Source of the DNA: an uncultured Corynebacterium sp.
Lineage (GTDB): Bacteria > Actinomycetota > Actinomycetes > Mycobacteriales > Mycobacteriaceae
Length of the DNA: 64,000 bases
Direction of reading: 5' to 3'
NCBI RefSeq assembly: GCF_946222835.1
Contig: NZ_CAMIHD010000004.1
Location: 1 to 64,000 of the forward strand
The notes below the pieces were generated by a model. It was given only the letters and a program-made list of their open reading frames with translations, did not search any database and was not told the DNA's origin. Both the position numbers and the translations under genes were made by a program. Shown in pieces: positions 33,788 to 42,740 of the stretch. Positions within the stretch are counted from its first letter, which is position 1, and each line of letters begins with the position of its first letter.

Positions 33788-34228
33788 GTGACTAATTCAG
33801 CTGATGACTCCGTAGAAGTAAAGCCCTCGTCCACTTCGCTGCACACCCAGCTGGTGCGTTTTATTTCCGTGGGCGTATTTACCGCTGCCATTGATTATGG
33901 TCTTACGCTTTTATTGACGTATTTGGGCTTGCACCGTTCCGCCGCCAAGGCCATCGGTTGGGTCTTTGGCACCATTGCCGCCTACTTAGCCAATGCGCGG
34001 TGGACCTTTGGGGCAAAGGTTTCCGGTCGCACGGCTGCGACCGTTGGCATTTTGTATGCCTCTACTTTTGCAGTTCAAAACTTCCTGTACTGGGTGCTCA
34101 ATGAGCCACTAATGGCCCTCGGCTTTGAGGGCGCGGTCAAAGACACCATTGCCTTTGTCATCGCCCAGGGCGTGGCTACAGTGACCAACTTTGCCATTCA
34201 AAGGGCCTTTATCTTTAAAGAAAAATAA
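33788..34228 (+). CDS. GtrA-family membrane protein (Rv3789-like)
   Basis: A 146-residue, four-helix GtrA-family protein. The signature is VRFISVGVFTAAIDYGLT, then KAIGWVFGTIAAYLANARWTF, ending TNFAIQRAFIF. In mycobacteria the homologue Rv3789 sits beside dprE1 and has been linked to decaprenyl-phosphoarabinose handling or AftA recruitment. Here it is on the opposite strand within the same locus. The GTG start at 33,788 lies 11 bp after the preceding stop. Confidence 0.85.
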   Translation: MTNSADDSVEVKPSSTSLHTQLVRFISVGVFTAAIDYGLTLLLTYLGLHRSAAKAIGWVFGTIAAYLANARWTFGAKVSGRTAATVGILYASTFAVQNFLYWVLNEPLMALGFEGAVKDTIAFVIAQGVATVTNFAIQRAFIFKEK

Positions 34229-34243
34229 ATGGCAGCAGCCGTC

Positions 34244-35158
34244 CTAGTCCTGGTTGGGTCGGCGGAAATCTTCCTGACGCCCTCGGTTGTGGAGCTTAAG
34301 CCACTCGATAAAGCCGGCCGGATCGTGGCGCTGGACCAAGAAGAACCAGGCAAAGCGGGCGAATTCTTGGGGCAGTAGCTTGCGCATGCCGCGCTGCCAC
34401 AGCAGGTAGCCGCGATTGCGGTAGGTAAAGAAGCGCTTAAACTCGCCCTCCGGATACTGGGTGTGCATCTTGCCGCCCAAGATCGGTTTGAATTCATCGG
34501 AACCGTCCGGATGCAGGTAGCTGGTGGTCAGCGCCGTGCCGAAAGAGAGCCCGGAGTTGGCCAGCCGGCGGTGGTATTCCACCTCATCGCCGCGGATAAA
34601 GAGCCGGTAGTCCGGCACACCAATCATTTCCATCGCAGCAGCGGAGATCAGCGCGCCGTTAAAGAGGGAGGCGATACCAGGCAGGAAATCGCCCTCCAGC
34701 TCGTCTGTCCGGCGGCGCCAAACCAGCCCCTGGCGCAAGGGGAAGGCGAGCCGGCCGGGATCGTTGATATTGCATACGGCCGGGGAGACCTCATGCAGGC
34801 GATTGGCCTCGGCCACGCGATACAACTCCGCAAGTACCGTGTGATCAGCGGGGCGGCCATCGTCATCGGCACACCACACGGCGTCCGCGCCCAAGGAAAG
34901 GGCGGTGAGAAAGCCCAGCGCAAAGCCACCGGCCCCGCCCAGGTTGGTCTCCGAAGGCACGTAGATGCCGCGGTCACCCGCCATGGACTCGACGAGTTCA
35001 CACACTGCATTTTCCGCACCGTTATCCACCACGATCACCCACTGCACGGGGTGGGTTTGGCGTACTACCTGTTCGAGCGATGCCTGCAGCAGTTCGGCGC
35101 GCTGATGGGTAACAATGACGGCGGCGGTAGAACCGGTAGAAGTCAGGGTGGCAGTCAT
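34244..35158 (-). CDS. glfT1: GlfT1 galactofuranosyltransferase
   Basis: A 304-residue GT2-family enzyme that adds the first galactofuranose residues to the decaprenyl-PP-GlcNAc-Rha linker of arabinogalactan. It has VIVTHQRAELLQASL, the acceptor loop VIVVDNGAEN, ETNLGGAGGFALGF and the DxD region VWCADDDGRP. The end is HNRGRQEDFRRP. ATG 35,158 (MTATLTSTG) is chosen; a start three codons earlier is possible. It is read divergently from the acetyltransferase gene and belongs functionally with wzm-wzt next to it. Confidence 0.9.
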   Translation of the reverse strand: MTATLTSTGSTAAVIVTHQRAELLQASLEQVVRQTHPVQWVIVVDNGAENAVCELVESMAGDRGIYVPSETNLGGAGGFALGFLTALSLGADAVWCADDDGRPADHTVLAELYRVAEANRLHEVSPAVCNINDPGRLAFPLRQGLVWRRRTDELEGDFLPGIASLFNGALISAAAMEMIGVPDYRLFIRGDEVEYHRRLANSGLSFGTALTTSYLHPDGSDEFKPILGGKMHTQYPEGEFKRFFTYRNRGYLLWQRGMRKLLPQEFARFAWFFLVQRHDPAGFIEWLKLHNRGRQEDFRRPNQD

Positions 35159-35261
35159 GGGTTCCATCTTGCCACCGGGGTGGGGGACCAGCACAGAAAC
35201 ACTCCGCATTGGTGGAACGAAAAGTCAATATAGGCGCTGCTTTGCGGATATTGTGAAGGCT

Positions 35262-35930
35262 ATGGAAAATTTCTGGCCGCCTTTTGCGGTGACCATTCGG
35301 GCCTGCGATGATACGGGCCGCGGGGTTGACCTGCGTGTCATGCGCGATGAGGACATCGCACAGGTAGGTCAGGTGTGTGCGGAAGATATCTATGGTGACG
35401 ACATTCCAGAACATGCATTTCCCTGGCTTTTTGATGAGAAGACGAATACCCCCGCCGCCATGGCCCAGCACCGATGGGAGCACCGAGCGAAGCTGTGTCC
35501 CCAGAAGTGGACCTTGGATTTCATCGCTCGCCAGGTAGAAACCCAAGAATTAGTAGGCGTGGTGGACCTGGCAGCAGAAAATTTTGCGGCCGCACGGGAA
35601 ATAGAAACTGCATCATGGGTGCTGCACCGCTTTCAAGGCCAAGGCTATGGCACGCTTATCCGCCAGGCGATGGCGGCGTTTTCCTTCTTGCACCTCGATG
35701 CGGGTTCGCTGTGCACCAGTTGGATAAAAACCAACCGCGCCTCAGCCCGGGTGAGTGAAAAGTTGGGCTACCGCGTTAGCACCGAGGAAAAGGAAGAGCC
35801 TGTGGGCCCAGGAAAAATTAACCGGCCGGTGGTCAGCGCGCGCCTAAGCGCTGCGGACTATCACCGGCCGGAAGGGGTGCAGGTGGACGTGACGGGTGTG
35901 GGGGACCCGCTGCTGCATATGCTTAGCTAG
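35262..35930 (+). CDS. GNAT-family N-acetyltransferase
   Basis: A 222-residue acetyltransferase of the RimJ/L type. After VDLRVMRDEDIAQVGQVC come the acetyl-CoA-binding segment FQGQGYGTLIRQAMAAF (Q/R-x-x-G-x-G/A) and the Asn-containing IKTNRASARVSEKLGYR. The substrate cannot be inferred. The ATG at 35,262 opens MENFWPPFAV; longer frames run into glfT1. It is inserted between glfT1 and wzt on the opposite strand, an arrangement not part of the mycobacterial cluster, and ends 3' to 3' with wzt, overlapping it by 4 bp. Confidence 0.85.
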   Translation: MENFWPPFAVTIRACDDTGRGVDLRVMRDEDIAQVGQVCAEDIYGDDIPEHAFPWLFDEKTNTPAAMAQHRWEHRAKLCPQKWTLDFIARQVETQELVGVVDLAAENFAAAREIETASWVLHRFQGQGYGTLIRQAMAAFSFLHLDAGSLCTSWIKTNRASARVSEKLGYRVSTEEKEEPVGPGKINRPVVSARLSAADYHRPEGVQVDVTGVGDPLLHMLS

Positions 35931-36730
35931 TTGTCGCTAGTGTCCTCATTTTCAAAACGCTCGCGCAGGTCGCGGACGTAGTCACCCACCTCAGGTCCCT
36001 CGTACTCACCGACGACCTCGGAAACCTCGCCTACCGAGCGGATCTCACCGTGGTCGATCCACAGGGCGGTATTGCATAGCTGGGCCAAAAAGTCATTGGA
36101 GTGGGAGGCAAAGACTAGGATGCCGGAGCGCTTCACCAGCTCCTGCAGGCGCACGCGCGCCTTAGCCATGAAGGCGGCGTCGACCGCACCAATGCCCTCA
36201 TCCAACAACAGGATTTCCGGCTCAATGGAGGTCACCACGCCGAGTGCCAAGCGCACTCGCATACCGGTGGAATAGGTGCGCAGCGGCATAGAGAGATAAT
36301 CGCCGAGCTCAGAAAACTCTGCAATCTCATCCATCTTCTTTTTCATCTGCTTGATGGACTGGCCCAAAAAGAGGCCACGGATAATGATGTTGTCGTAGCC
36401 AGAGACTTCGGGGTCCATGCCTACACCCAAATCAAAAACGGGGGCCACGCGGCCGCGCACATCGGCAGAACCGCGGGTGGGTTCATAGATCCCAGACAAG
36501 AGGCGCAGCAAGGTGGATTTGCCGGCACCGTTATGGCCCACCAAACCCACGCGGTCGCCTTCACGCAGGTGCAGGTTAATATCCTTCAGGGCCTCAACCA
36601 CGACGGTGTTTTGGGCATTTTTGCCAATGGCGCCACCGGCAGAAGAGAGCATGGCCTTCTTCAGTGAACGAGATTTGGCATCAAAGATGGGAAAGTCCAC
36701 GCACGCGTTATACGTATCAATCGAGACCAT
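35927..36730 (-). CDS. wzt: Wzt-type ABC transporter ATPase for galactan/arabinogalactan export
   Basis: A 267-residue ABC ATPase of the polysaccharide-export (Wzt/RfbE) group, like Rv3781. Walker A is GHNGAGKST, the signature is YSTGMRVRLALG (a YSxGM form usual in this group) and Walker B is EILLLDEGIGAVD; the H-loop is FASHS. There is no extra C-terminal glycan-binding domain, which suits the mycobacterial-type exporter proposed to flip lipid-linked galactan. It follows wzm after 46 bp. Confidence 0.92.
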   Translation of the reverse strand: MVSIDTYNACVDFPIFDAKSRSLKKAMLSSAGGAIGKNAQNTVVVEALKDINLHLREGDRVGLVGHNGAGKSTLLRLLSGIYEPTRGSADVRGRVAPVFDLGVGMDPEVSGYDNIIIRGLFLGQSIKQMKKKMDEIAEFSELGDYLSMPLRTYSTGMRVRLALGVVTSIEPEILLLDEGIGAVDAAFMAKARVRLQELVKRSGILVFASHSNDFLAQLCNTALWIDHGEIRSVGEVSEVVGEYEGPEVGDYVRDLRERFENEDTSDN

Positions 36731-36776
36731 CAGTCAGTATCCTTTCGAGGAATCTCCACAAGTACAGGGCGTGGGC

Positions 36777-37667
36777 TTAGACCCAGTAGCTGACGCGGAA
36801 GCGCCACTTACGCATGACCAAGCCGGCGATGAGCAGGCCAAGCACGGTGCAGCCGATAACGATCCACCAGTGGTAGGCGGCTACCGGCTCACCGATCATG
36901 GGTGCGCGGACGATTTCTAGGTAGTGATAGAGCGGGTTGATCTCCGCGATGCGAGCGCGGTTCGCCACCGCACCGCCCTGATCCTTCAGCGTATTAGTCA
37001 TCCACACAATCGGGGTGACGTAGAACAAGAGCTGGGTTAAAGCCTCCAGCAGCGGGGCTACGTCACGGAAACGGGTGGCAATGATGCCAAAGAACATGGT
37101 GACCCATACGCCGTTGACCAACAATAACGCCAAACCCGGGATAAAGAGGAAGAACTCCCAACCCAAGCTGCGCGGGAAGATGAGGATAAGCAGCAACCAG
37201 ATGATGAGGTTATGACCCAAGAACAACGTTTGGCGCCACACCAACCGGTAGACGTGCACCGAAAGCGGGGCAGGAAGCTGTTTGATCAAGCCCTCATTGT
37301 CAATGAAGACGGTAGAGCCTTCCTTGATGCAGCCCGAAATGAAGGTCCACATAATAAGGCCCACGGTGACGTGGGGGAGGAACTCCGCAACGGGAATCTG
37401 GAACAGCATGGAGTACAAAAGGCCCAAGGCGAGGGCCATCACGCCGGTGGCGATGGTGATCCAAAACGGGCCCAGGACAGAGCGGCGGTAGCGCTGCTTA
37501 ATATCTTGAATACCCAGTTTGAACCACAGCTCGCGCTGCTGTGCACCCTGTGCAAGGTCCGCGAAGGCGGCCTTGAGGGTCTCGGACTGGGACGCTGGGG
37601 TGGCCTCGCCGTCTGGCTGGGAGGTCATGCGGGCGATATCAGCGCGCAGTTGATTGTTATCTTGCAC
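36777..37667 (-). CDS. wzm: Wzm-type ABC transporter permease
   Basis: A permease of about 296 residues of the ABC-2 (Wzm/RfbD) type with six hydrophobic segments, like Rv3783. KLGIQDIKQRYRRSVLGPFW is the amphipathic N-terminal motif, followed by YVTPIVWM and the C-terminal KWRFRVSYWV. GTG 37,667 is preferred because AGGG lies 8 nt upstream; ATG 37,628 would give 283 residues. With Wzt it forms the exporter that moves the lipid-linked galactan across the membrane. It is divergent from the aminotransferase-like gene. Confidence 0.9.
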   Translation of the reverse strand: MQDNNQLRADIARMTSQPDGEATPASQSETLKAAFADLAQGAQQRELWFKLGIQDIKQRYRRSVLGPFWITIATGVMALALGLLYSMLFQIPVAEFLPHVTVGLIMWTFISGCIKEGSTVFIDNEGLIKQLPAPLSVHVYRLVWRQTLFLGHNLIIWLLLILIFPRSLGWEFFLFIPGLALLLVNGVWVTMFFGIIATRFRDVAPLLEALTQLLFYVTPIVWMTNTLKDQGGAVANRARIAEINPLYHYLEIVRAPMIGEPVAAYHWWIVIGCTVLGLLIAGLVMRKWRFRVSYWV

Positions 37668-37841
37668 GCTCAACACCCTAGCGCGCGGGCTGGGCAAACG
37701 GGAACTACACGCCGCTAGCCTGCGAAAACGGCCATATTCAGCGAAAATCCAGATTTGGGAAACTTGCGGCAAACGCGTATACAGTAGGGAATCGACCGCC
37801 ACTGAGTGGCGATGCCTAGCGCGAAAAAAGAAGGGACCGAA

Positions 37842-39098
37842 ATGCCAGCAGGAGCTTCGGCGCACTATGACGTATTCAGTGTGCGCGGTTTATACACCGG
37901 GCTATCTGATGGTTGGACTTACCTCAACGCGCACGCGGTTCCCCAGATCTCTGAGCGCGTCGCCTCCGGCGTGGCTCGCTCTTTCCGTATGTCAACCGCG
38001 GTGGCGCCCCAGGAAGGTCCGGGCGGCGCCCACTCCGCCACACCCGCGCCGGGGCGCTTGGAAGGAGATGGGAATTACACCGCTGCGCGCATGGCCGTAG
38101 CGGATCTGACCGGTTCTAAAGCGGACCGCGTAGTGCTCGGCCCCTCCTTGCCGGTGCTTTACCAGTCTTTGGCGCATGCGGCGCGCCCGCTTCTTGGCAG
38201 CAATTCCTCACTAGTACTTTCCAAGCTGGACCCGCCTTCCTTGTATTCAGCATTTTCTGAGGTCAAGGCGGAAACCCGTTGGGCCCAGCCGGACTTGGGC
38301 ACGGGTGAGTTGCCGGGATTCCAATTCGCCGAGCTTGTCGACGGCTCTACGCGGCTCGTCGCTTTCTCTGCCGCCCACGAACTATTGGGCACGGTTTCTC
38401 CCACTGCAGAGATCATAGACACCGTGCATGATCGCTCTCGTGCCTGGACGCTTCTCGACGTCTCCGCGATCGCGCCCTATCGCCCCATCAACTTCGATGA
38501 GCTGGGTGCCGATATCTTGGGACTTGACTTGGGACTACTGGGCGGACCACAGCTAGCGGCTTTAGTCTTCCGCGATACTCGTATGTTCCGCCGCCTCGAT
38601 GCCCTCGATCCGGTGCATGCTAGCAAGGGCGCCCGCAAGCTGGAGACGCCTATTTCTTCTGGACTAGCCGGCGGCGTCGGACCGCTCGTGGATCACCTTG
38701 CTGCCCTCGCCGGTGGGGAGAGCGGCTCGCGCCGCAAGCGCCTGCGCACCTCCATGGATGCGCTCAGCGCCTACCTCGAGGATCTACGCGCCGACCTTTA
38801 TTCCTTCTTGAGCACCTTGCCTGCCGTACACATCCTCGGAGTGACGGGAGAGGCGGCCGCCGGCGCATCTGACGATCGCTTGCCGCGCCTTACCTTTGCT
38901 GTGAGGGGTGTTCCGGCGGAGACCGTGTACAAGCGCCTCTTTGATAATGGCCTAGTCACCACGCTTGCCCCGCAGACCCCGTTGCTTACGGAGATGGGCG
39001 TGGAGGAAATCGGCGGCGCCGTTACCGTTGCGCTTGGCCCCTTCAACACTTATCACGACGTCGAACACCTCACCCGTGTTGTAGCCTCACTGGCTTAA
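37842..39098 (+). CDS. Class V aminotransferase-like protein (Rv3778c-like), no evident PLP lysine
   Basis: A 418-residue protein of the cysteine-desulfurase-like class V fold. Recognisable elements are YDVFSVRGLYTGLSDGWTYL, the D of LLDVSAIAPYRP that would contact the pyridine nitrogen, and GGAVTVALGPFNTYHDVE at the end. In active enzymes a Lys of a (S/T)xxK(x)GP segment forms the Schiff base. Here that stretch reads ILGLDLGLLGGPQLAALVF with no Lys, so it may be a pseudoenzyme. The start at 37,842 has AGAAGGG upstream. It overlaps the convergent oxidoreductase by 4 bp. Its position next to wzm matches Rv3778c. Confidence 0.8.
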   Translation: MPAGASAHYDVFSVRGLYTGLSDGWTYLNAHAVPQISERVASGVARSFRMSTAVAPQEGPGGAHSATPAPGRLEGDGNYTAARMAVADLTGSKADRVVLGPSLPVLYQSLAHAARPLLGSNSSLVLSKLDPPSLYSAFSEVKAETRWAQPDLGTGELPGFQFAELVDGSTRLVAFSAAHELLGTVSPTAEIIDTVHDRSRAWTLLDVSAIAPYRPINFDELGADILGLDLGLLGGPQLAALVFRDTRMFRRLDALDPVHASKGARKLETPISSGLAGGVGPLVDHLAALAGGESGSRRKRLRTSMDALSAYLEDLRADLYSFLSTLPAVHILGVTGEAAAGASDDRLPRLTFAVRGVPAETVYKRLFDNGLVTTLAPQTPLLTEMGVEEIGGAVTVALGPFNTYHDVEHLTRVVASLA

Positions 39099-40066
39099 AC
39101 ACTAAGCACCAGGGTGCCGGTGACTTCGCCGCTATCGAGTGCAGCGTGGGCACGGGCGGCGTCGGCAAGCGGATAAGTAGCATGCAGCGCATGCTTTACT
39201 CGGCCGTCTGCCAACATGGGCCAGACATTTTCTACCGTGCCGGCCACAATCTGGGCCTTATCGTCTAAGTCGCGGGCGCGCAGCGTCGTCCCCTGGATGG
39301 TCAGGCGCTTGGGCAACATGGCTCCCAAGTTAATTTCTGCTTTGGTGCCGCCCTGCATGCCAATAATGATGAGCTTGCCGTCCTTAGCCAGGCACTTCAT
39401 ATTCTTTTCAAGGTATTTTGCGCCGATGATGTCCAAAATGACATCGCAGCTTCCCTTCAACTCATCTAAGAAGTCCTGCTCCTTATAGTTGATGAGAATA
39501 TCGGCACCTAGCTCGCGGCAGCGATCCAACTTCTCTTGCGAACCGGCCGTGACCGCCACTTCTGCGCCTAATGCCTTGGCGACCTGAATGGCAAAAGTAC
39601 CGATGCCACCGCCTCCACCATGGATAAGCACACGCTGGCCCTCGTGGAGGTTCGCCTCAATGCCCAGGTTGGACCAGACGGTGCATCCAACCTCGACTAC
39701 CGCCGCGGTTTCCTTAACGCTATACCCCTGGGGTAGAGGGAGTAGCTGGCCCTGTGGGACCGCAACGTATTCGGCGTAGCCACCACCAGCGAGCAAACAG
39801 CCCACTTCGGTGCCCACCTCCCAGTCGGTATCCCCGGCGTCCGTGATGGTGCCCGCTGCTTCCAAGCCCAGGATTTCTGACGCCCCTGGTGGCGGCGGAT
39901 AAGCTCCCATCGTTTGCAGGATATCGCCGCGGTTAACGCCTGCTGCCTGCACCTTGACGAGCACTTCGCCTGATTGCAGTTGCGGAACGTCGACCTCTTG
40001 GAGTTCCAAGGAGCGACGCTCCTGGGGATCGGTCTGCACGATTGCCTTCATCTTCGTTGTAGTCAT
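39095..40066 (-). CDS. Zinc-independent NAD(P)H quinone oxidoreductase (QOR family)
   Basis: A 323-residue medium-chain reductase. The N-terminal GroES-like domain has GVNRGDILQTMGAYPPPPGA, the QOR signature, and lacks the zinc cysteines. The Rossmann motif is HGGGGGIGTFAIQVAKALGA, and AGSQEKLDRCRELGAD suits NADPH binding. It probably reduces quinones or other electrophiles. ATG 40,066 is used; TAGATT ends 8 nt before it, which fits leaderless transcription. The last 4 bp overlap the convergent aminotransferase-like gene. Confidence 0.85.
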   Translation of the reverse strand: MTTTKMKAIVQTDPQERRSLELQEVDVPQLQSGEVLVKVQAAGVNRGDILQTMGAYPPPPGASEILGLEAAGTITDAGDTDWEVGTEVGCLLAGGGYAEYVAVPQGQLLPLPQGYSVKETAAVVEVGCTVWSNLGIEANLHEGQRVLIHGGGGGIGTFAIQVAKALGAEVAVTAGSQEKLDRCRELGADILINYKEQDFLDELKGSCDVILDIIGAKYLEKNMKCLAKDGKLIIIGMQGGTKAEINLGAMLPKRLTIQGTTLRARDLDDKAQIVAGTVENVWPMLADGRVKHALHATYPLADAARAHAALDSGEVTGTLVLSV

Positions 40067-40229
40067 AGGGCCCAATCTAACGGAGCTCATGTGTCCTGCG
40101 CCACGAATGACCTCGTGGGGAGTAATCATTTTGAGCGCTGACGGTGGCCTTTTGGGAAACAGGGCCATCTATTTAGTAGACTGACCAAGTTGCTTCTTGG
40201 GCAAGGAGATTGCCTTCGATACGCAACTT

Positions 40230-40313
<84 letters not shown>

Positions 40314-40325
40314 CAGAACGCCTAA

Positions 40326-40349
40326 CCCCTAGTCGTCAATGACTAGGGG
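40326..40349 (+). terminator. Hairpin terminator after tRNA-Ser(UGA)
   Basis: CCCCTAGTC (40,326-40,334) and GACTAGGGG (40,341-40,349) form a perfect 9-bp stem with a six-base loop, followed by TTTGCTTTATTT. Confidence 0.9.
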
Positions 40350-40524
40350 TTTGCTTTATTTAGGGGTAAGGGCGGGTTCTAGTGGTCACACATTCTGACC
40401 CTTAACACCGTTTTGACCGGTGTGCTGAGATGCAGAGAAAACTAAGGCTGAAGTCAGTCAATGTTTACCATGAGTTACTACCTTGAGGTATGGATATCGA
40501 AACACCGTTAACCATGAGGAAACT

Positions 40525-40785
40525 ATGACTAATTACATTTCTTTATTGGCCGAAGAACAGGCACCAGAATCATATGGCTGGCTCGCGGGCGGGATAGGTG
40601 CCGTCATCGTTATCGCTCTGTTGGTCTTTTGGGTGGCTTCGCTCATATCCATCATTCGCTCGGGATATAGCGTAGGGGTCAAGATACTGCTGGCGCTGGC
40701 GGCATTTGCCTACCCGTTCCTTGGGCCTCTTATTTGGTTCCTATTTGCACGACATAAGGAACATAAGACTCGAATGGACCGCTAA
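40525..40785 (+). CDS. PLDc_N-domain small membrane protein
   Basis: An 86-residue protein with two hydrophobic segments: IGAVIVIALLVFWVASLISI and LALAAFAYPFLGPLIWFLF. The second matches the PLDc_N (phospholipase D nuclease N-terminal) domain ending FPxLGPLxWFxF. It carries no nuclease domain; such proteins are usually hypothetical. GAGGAAA precedes ATG 40,525. A mildly A+T-rich 170-bp leader separates it from the tRNA terminator. Confidence 0.75.
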   Translation: MTNYISLLAEEQAPESYGWLAGGIGAVIVIALLVFWVASLISIIRSGYSVGVKILLALAAFAYPFLGPLIWFLFARHKEHKTRMDR

Positions 40786-40814
40786 GCTGCCTTCCGTTAA
40801 CAGGCGAAAAGTGG

Positions 40815-41813
40815 CTAATGTTGCTCGAGCCAGCCATTAATACCGCCGCGCAGGGAGACGACGTTGGTGAAGCCGCGCTTGCGGAGTACGTCGACGGCTT
40901 GGGCGGAACGAATGCCGCTGGCGCAATAGATAATGGCCGCAGTATCTGGTTCGATATTGGGATTTTCACCGGCGAGGATGCGGTCGAGTTCAAGGTGCGT
41001 GGAATTGGGGATGGCGGATTGGGCACGCTCGGGGGAGGTGCGGACGTCGATAAGCGGAGCGTGCGGGGGAATCTCGCGGACTTCGGGGGCGTCGGCAGGC
41101 TGGGAGGGTTGCGCGCCGGTGGGGCGAAGCGGAATGTATTCCCAGGTGCCGGATAGCGCATCGAAGTAGCCGAGCGTGCCGATGAGTGGAGTGCCCACGC
41201 CGGTGATAAGTTTGAGGGCTTCGAGGGCCATGGCGGATCCGACGACTCCGACCACCGGGCCCAGAACTCCGGCTTGTGAGCAGGAGGGAACCTCGCCAGG
41301 CGCGGGGGCGGTGGGGAAAACATCCTCATAGACAGGGCCGTGGCCGGACCAGAACACGCTGAGCTGCGCATCGAAGCCGAGGATGGAGGCCCACACGTGC
41401 GGGATTCTTAATTCGTGGGCGGCCCAGGAGCTTAAGTAGCGCGCATCGAAGTTATCGGTGCCGTCGAGGATGAGATCGCAGCCACGAAGCTGCTCGAGTG
41501 CCGTCGCGGATTCGAGGCGACCGTGGCAGGTGATGTCCACCTCCGGATTGAGCGCGCGGACGGCGGCCGCGGCGGAATCAGTCTTCGGTGTACCGATGGC
41601 GGCGGTGGTGTGGATAACCTGACGGTGCAGGTTGGAAGGGGAGACCACGTCGTCGTCGAAAAGCGAAATGCGGCCCACGCCCGCGCCAGCTAGGTAAAGC
41701 AAGGCGGGGGAACCCAAGCCGCCGGCCCCGATAACCGCTACGTGGGCTTGAGCGAGCTTGCGCTGTCCCTCCTCGCCCCAGAGCGCTTCTTGGCGGGCAT
41801 AGCGGATGCTCAT
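40815..41813 (-). CDS. moeB: MoeB/MoeZ-type sulfur-carrier adenylyltransferase with rhodanese domain
   Basis: A 332-residue two-domain enzyme. The N-terminal ThiF/E1 domain (1-235) has VAVIGAGGLGSPALLYLAGAG, the ATP-binding arginine segment SNLHRQVIH and DGTDNFDARYL. It adenylates the C-terminal glycine of MoaD. The C-terminal rhodanese domain (about 240-332) has the persulfide cysteine in IIYCASGIRSAQ and supplies sulfur. The zinc CxxC pairs seen in many MoeB proteins are not evident. It overlaps moaE by 4 bp in the run moeA-mog-moaE-moeB. Confidence 0.9.
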   Translation of the reverse strand: MSIRYARQEALWGEEGQRKLAQAHVAVIGAGGLGSPALLYLAGAGVGRISLFDDDVVSPSNLHRQVIHTTAAIGTPKTDSAAAAVRALNPEVDITCHGRLESATALEQLRGCDLILDGTDNFDARYLSSWAAHELRIPHVWASILGFDAQLSVFWSGHGPVYEDVFPTAPAPGEVPSCSQAGVLGPVVGVVGSAMALEALKLITGVGTPLIGTLGYFDALSGTWEYIPLRPTGAQPSQPADAPEVREIPPHAPLIDVRTSPERAQSAIPNSTHLELDRILAGENPNIEPDTAAIIYCASGIRSAQAVDVLRKRGFTNVVSLRGGINGWLEQH

Positions 41814-42271
41814 TCCAGACCCACCCAGTTAGTGGAGCCATCGCCGTGGCTTTGTTCTTTCCAGATGGGCACTTCTGCCTTGACGCGATCGGCGCATTCT
41901 TCGGCCGCACGAAAGGCATCGCCGCGGTGCGCGGCGGCCGCAACTACGGCAAAGGCTAGGTCACCGACCTTGAGATCTCCCGTGCGGTGAGCGGCCCAGA
42001 GGCGCACCGGATGGATGGATGATACGGCGTCGGTGATTTCCTGCAGCTTCTCTGGCGCGGAAGGGTGGGCGCTATAGGACAATAAAGTGACATTGGGCCG
42101 GCCGCCATCATGATCGCGGACAACGCCTTCAAAAGTAACCACGGCCCCCATGGCGGCCGTGGCGGTCTCTTCCTTGGCAGCGGCAAGGCGGGGTTCAAGG
42201 GGCTGATCGCTCAATAGCGCGCCAATGGTGCAGCCGGTTTGTTCGGCCACGTAGGAGGGATCAGTGCTCAT
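41810..42271 (-). CDS. moaE: MoaE molybdopterin synthase large subunit
   Basis: A 153-residue MoaE, which with MoaD converts precursor Z to molybdopterin. It shows GAVVTFEGVVRDHDGGR, the HRTGDLKVGDLAFAVVAAAAHR block and the catalytic lysine motif KAEVPIWKEQ. Its 5' end overlaps mog by 11 bp and its 3' end overlaps moeB by 4 bp, indicating tight coupling. Confidence 0.95.
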   Translation of the reverse strand: MSTDPSYVAEQTGCTIGALLSDQPLEPRLAAAKEETATAAMGAVVTFEGVVRDHDGGRPNVTLLSYSAHPSAPEKLQEITDAVSSIHPVRLWAAHRTGDLKVGDLAFAVVAAAAHRGDAFRAAEECADRVKAEVPIWKEQSHGDGSTNWVGLE

Positions 42272-42740
42272 GTACTCCTTCTAACATATCGACGATCGGA
42301 ACAATTAATTCTTCCAAAACCGCACAGCCGTCTTTTACCCCGCCGGTGGAACCAGGAAGCGTCATGGCAAAGGTGGAGTCATTAACACCGGCGATGGCAC
42401 GGGAAGCCACCGCGGTGGGCACGCTTTCCAAGCCCTTCTGCCAGAAGGCTACCGCGATGCCGGGCAGCTCGCGGGTGATATGCGGCGCGACAGCTTCTAC
42501 CGTCTTGTCATCTTGAGTCAGGCCGGTGCCGCCAGAGGTCAGGATGACCGAGGGCTCTTCGGCGAAGGCGGCAGCAACAGCGGCGGCAATATCGGCATCG
42601 GGGACGATGCGTGCAGCGGGGCAGTCAAAGCCCTTGCGCCGCAGGAACTTCACCGCGATGGGGCCGGATCGATCCTCATAGATTCCTGCGGCAGCGCGGG
42701 TAGAAGCGACGATGACGATGGCGGTGCGCTGTGGGCTCAT
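42261..42740 (-). CDS. mog: MogA/MoaB-type molybdopterin adenylyltransferase
   Basis: A 159-residue protein of the MoCF-binding fold. VASTRAAAGIYEDRSGP opens the domain, SVILTSGGTGLTQDDKTVEA is the molybdopterin-binding loop, and LPGSTGGVKDG follows. It adenylates molybdopterin before metal insertion by MoeA. MogA and MoaB cannot be told apart with certainty here. It overlaps moeA and moaE by a few bases. Confidence 0.9.
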   Translation of the reverse strand: MSPQRTAIVIVASTRAAAGIYEDRSGPIAVKFLRRKGFDCPAARIVPDADIAAAVAAAFAEEPSVILTSGGTGLTQDDKTVEAVAPHITRELPGIAVAFWQKGLESVPTAVASRAIAGVNDSTFAMTLPGSTGGVKDGCAVLEELIVPIVDMLEGVHEH

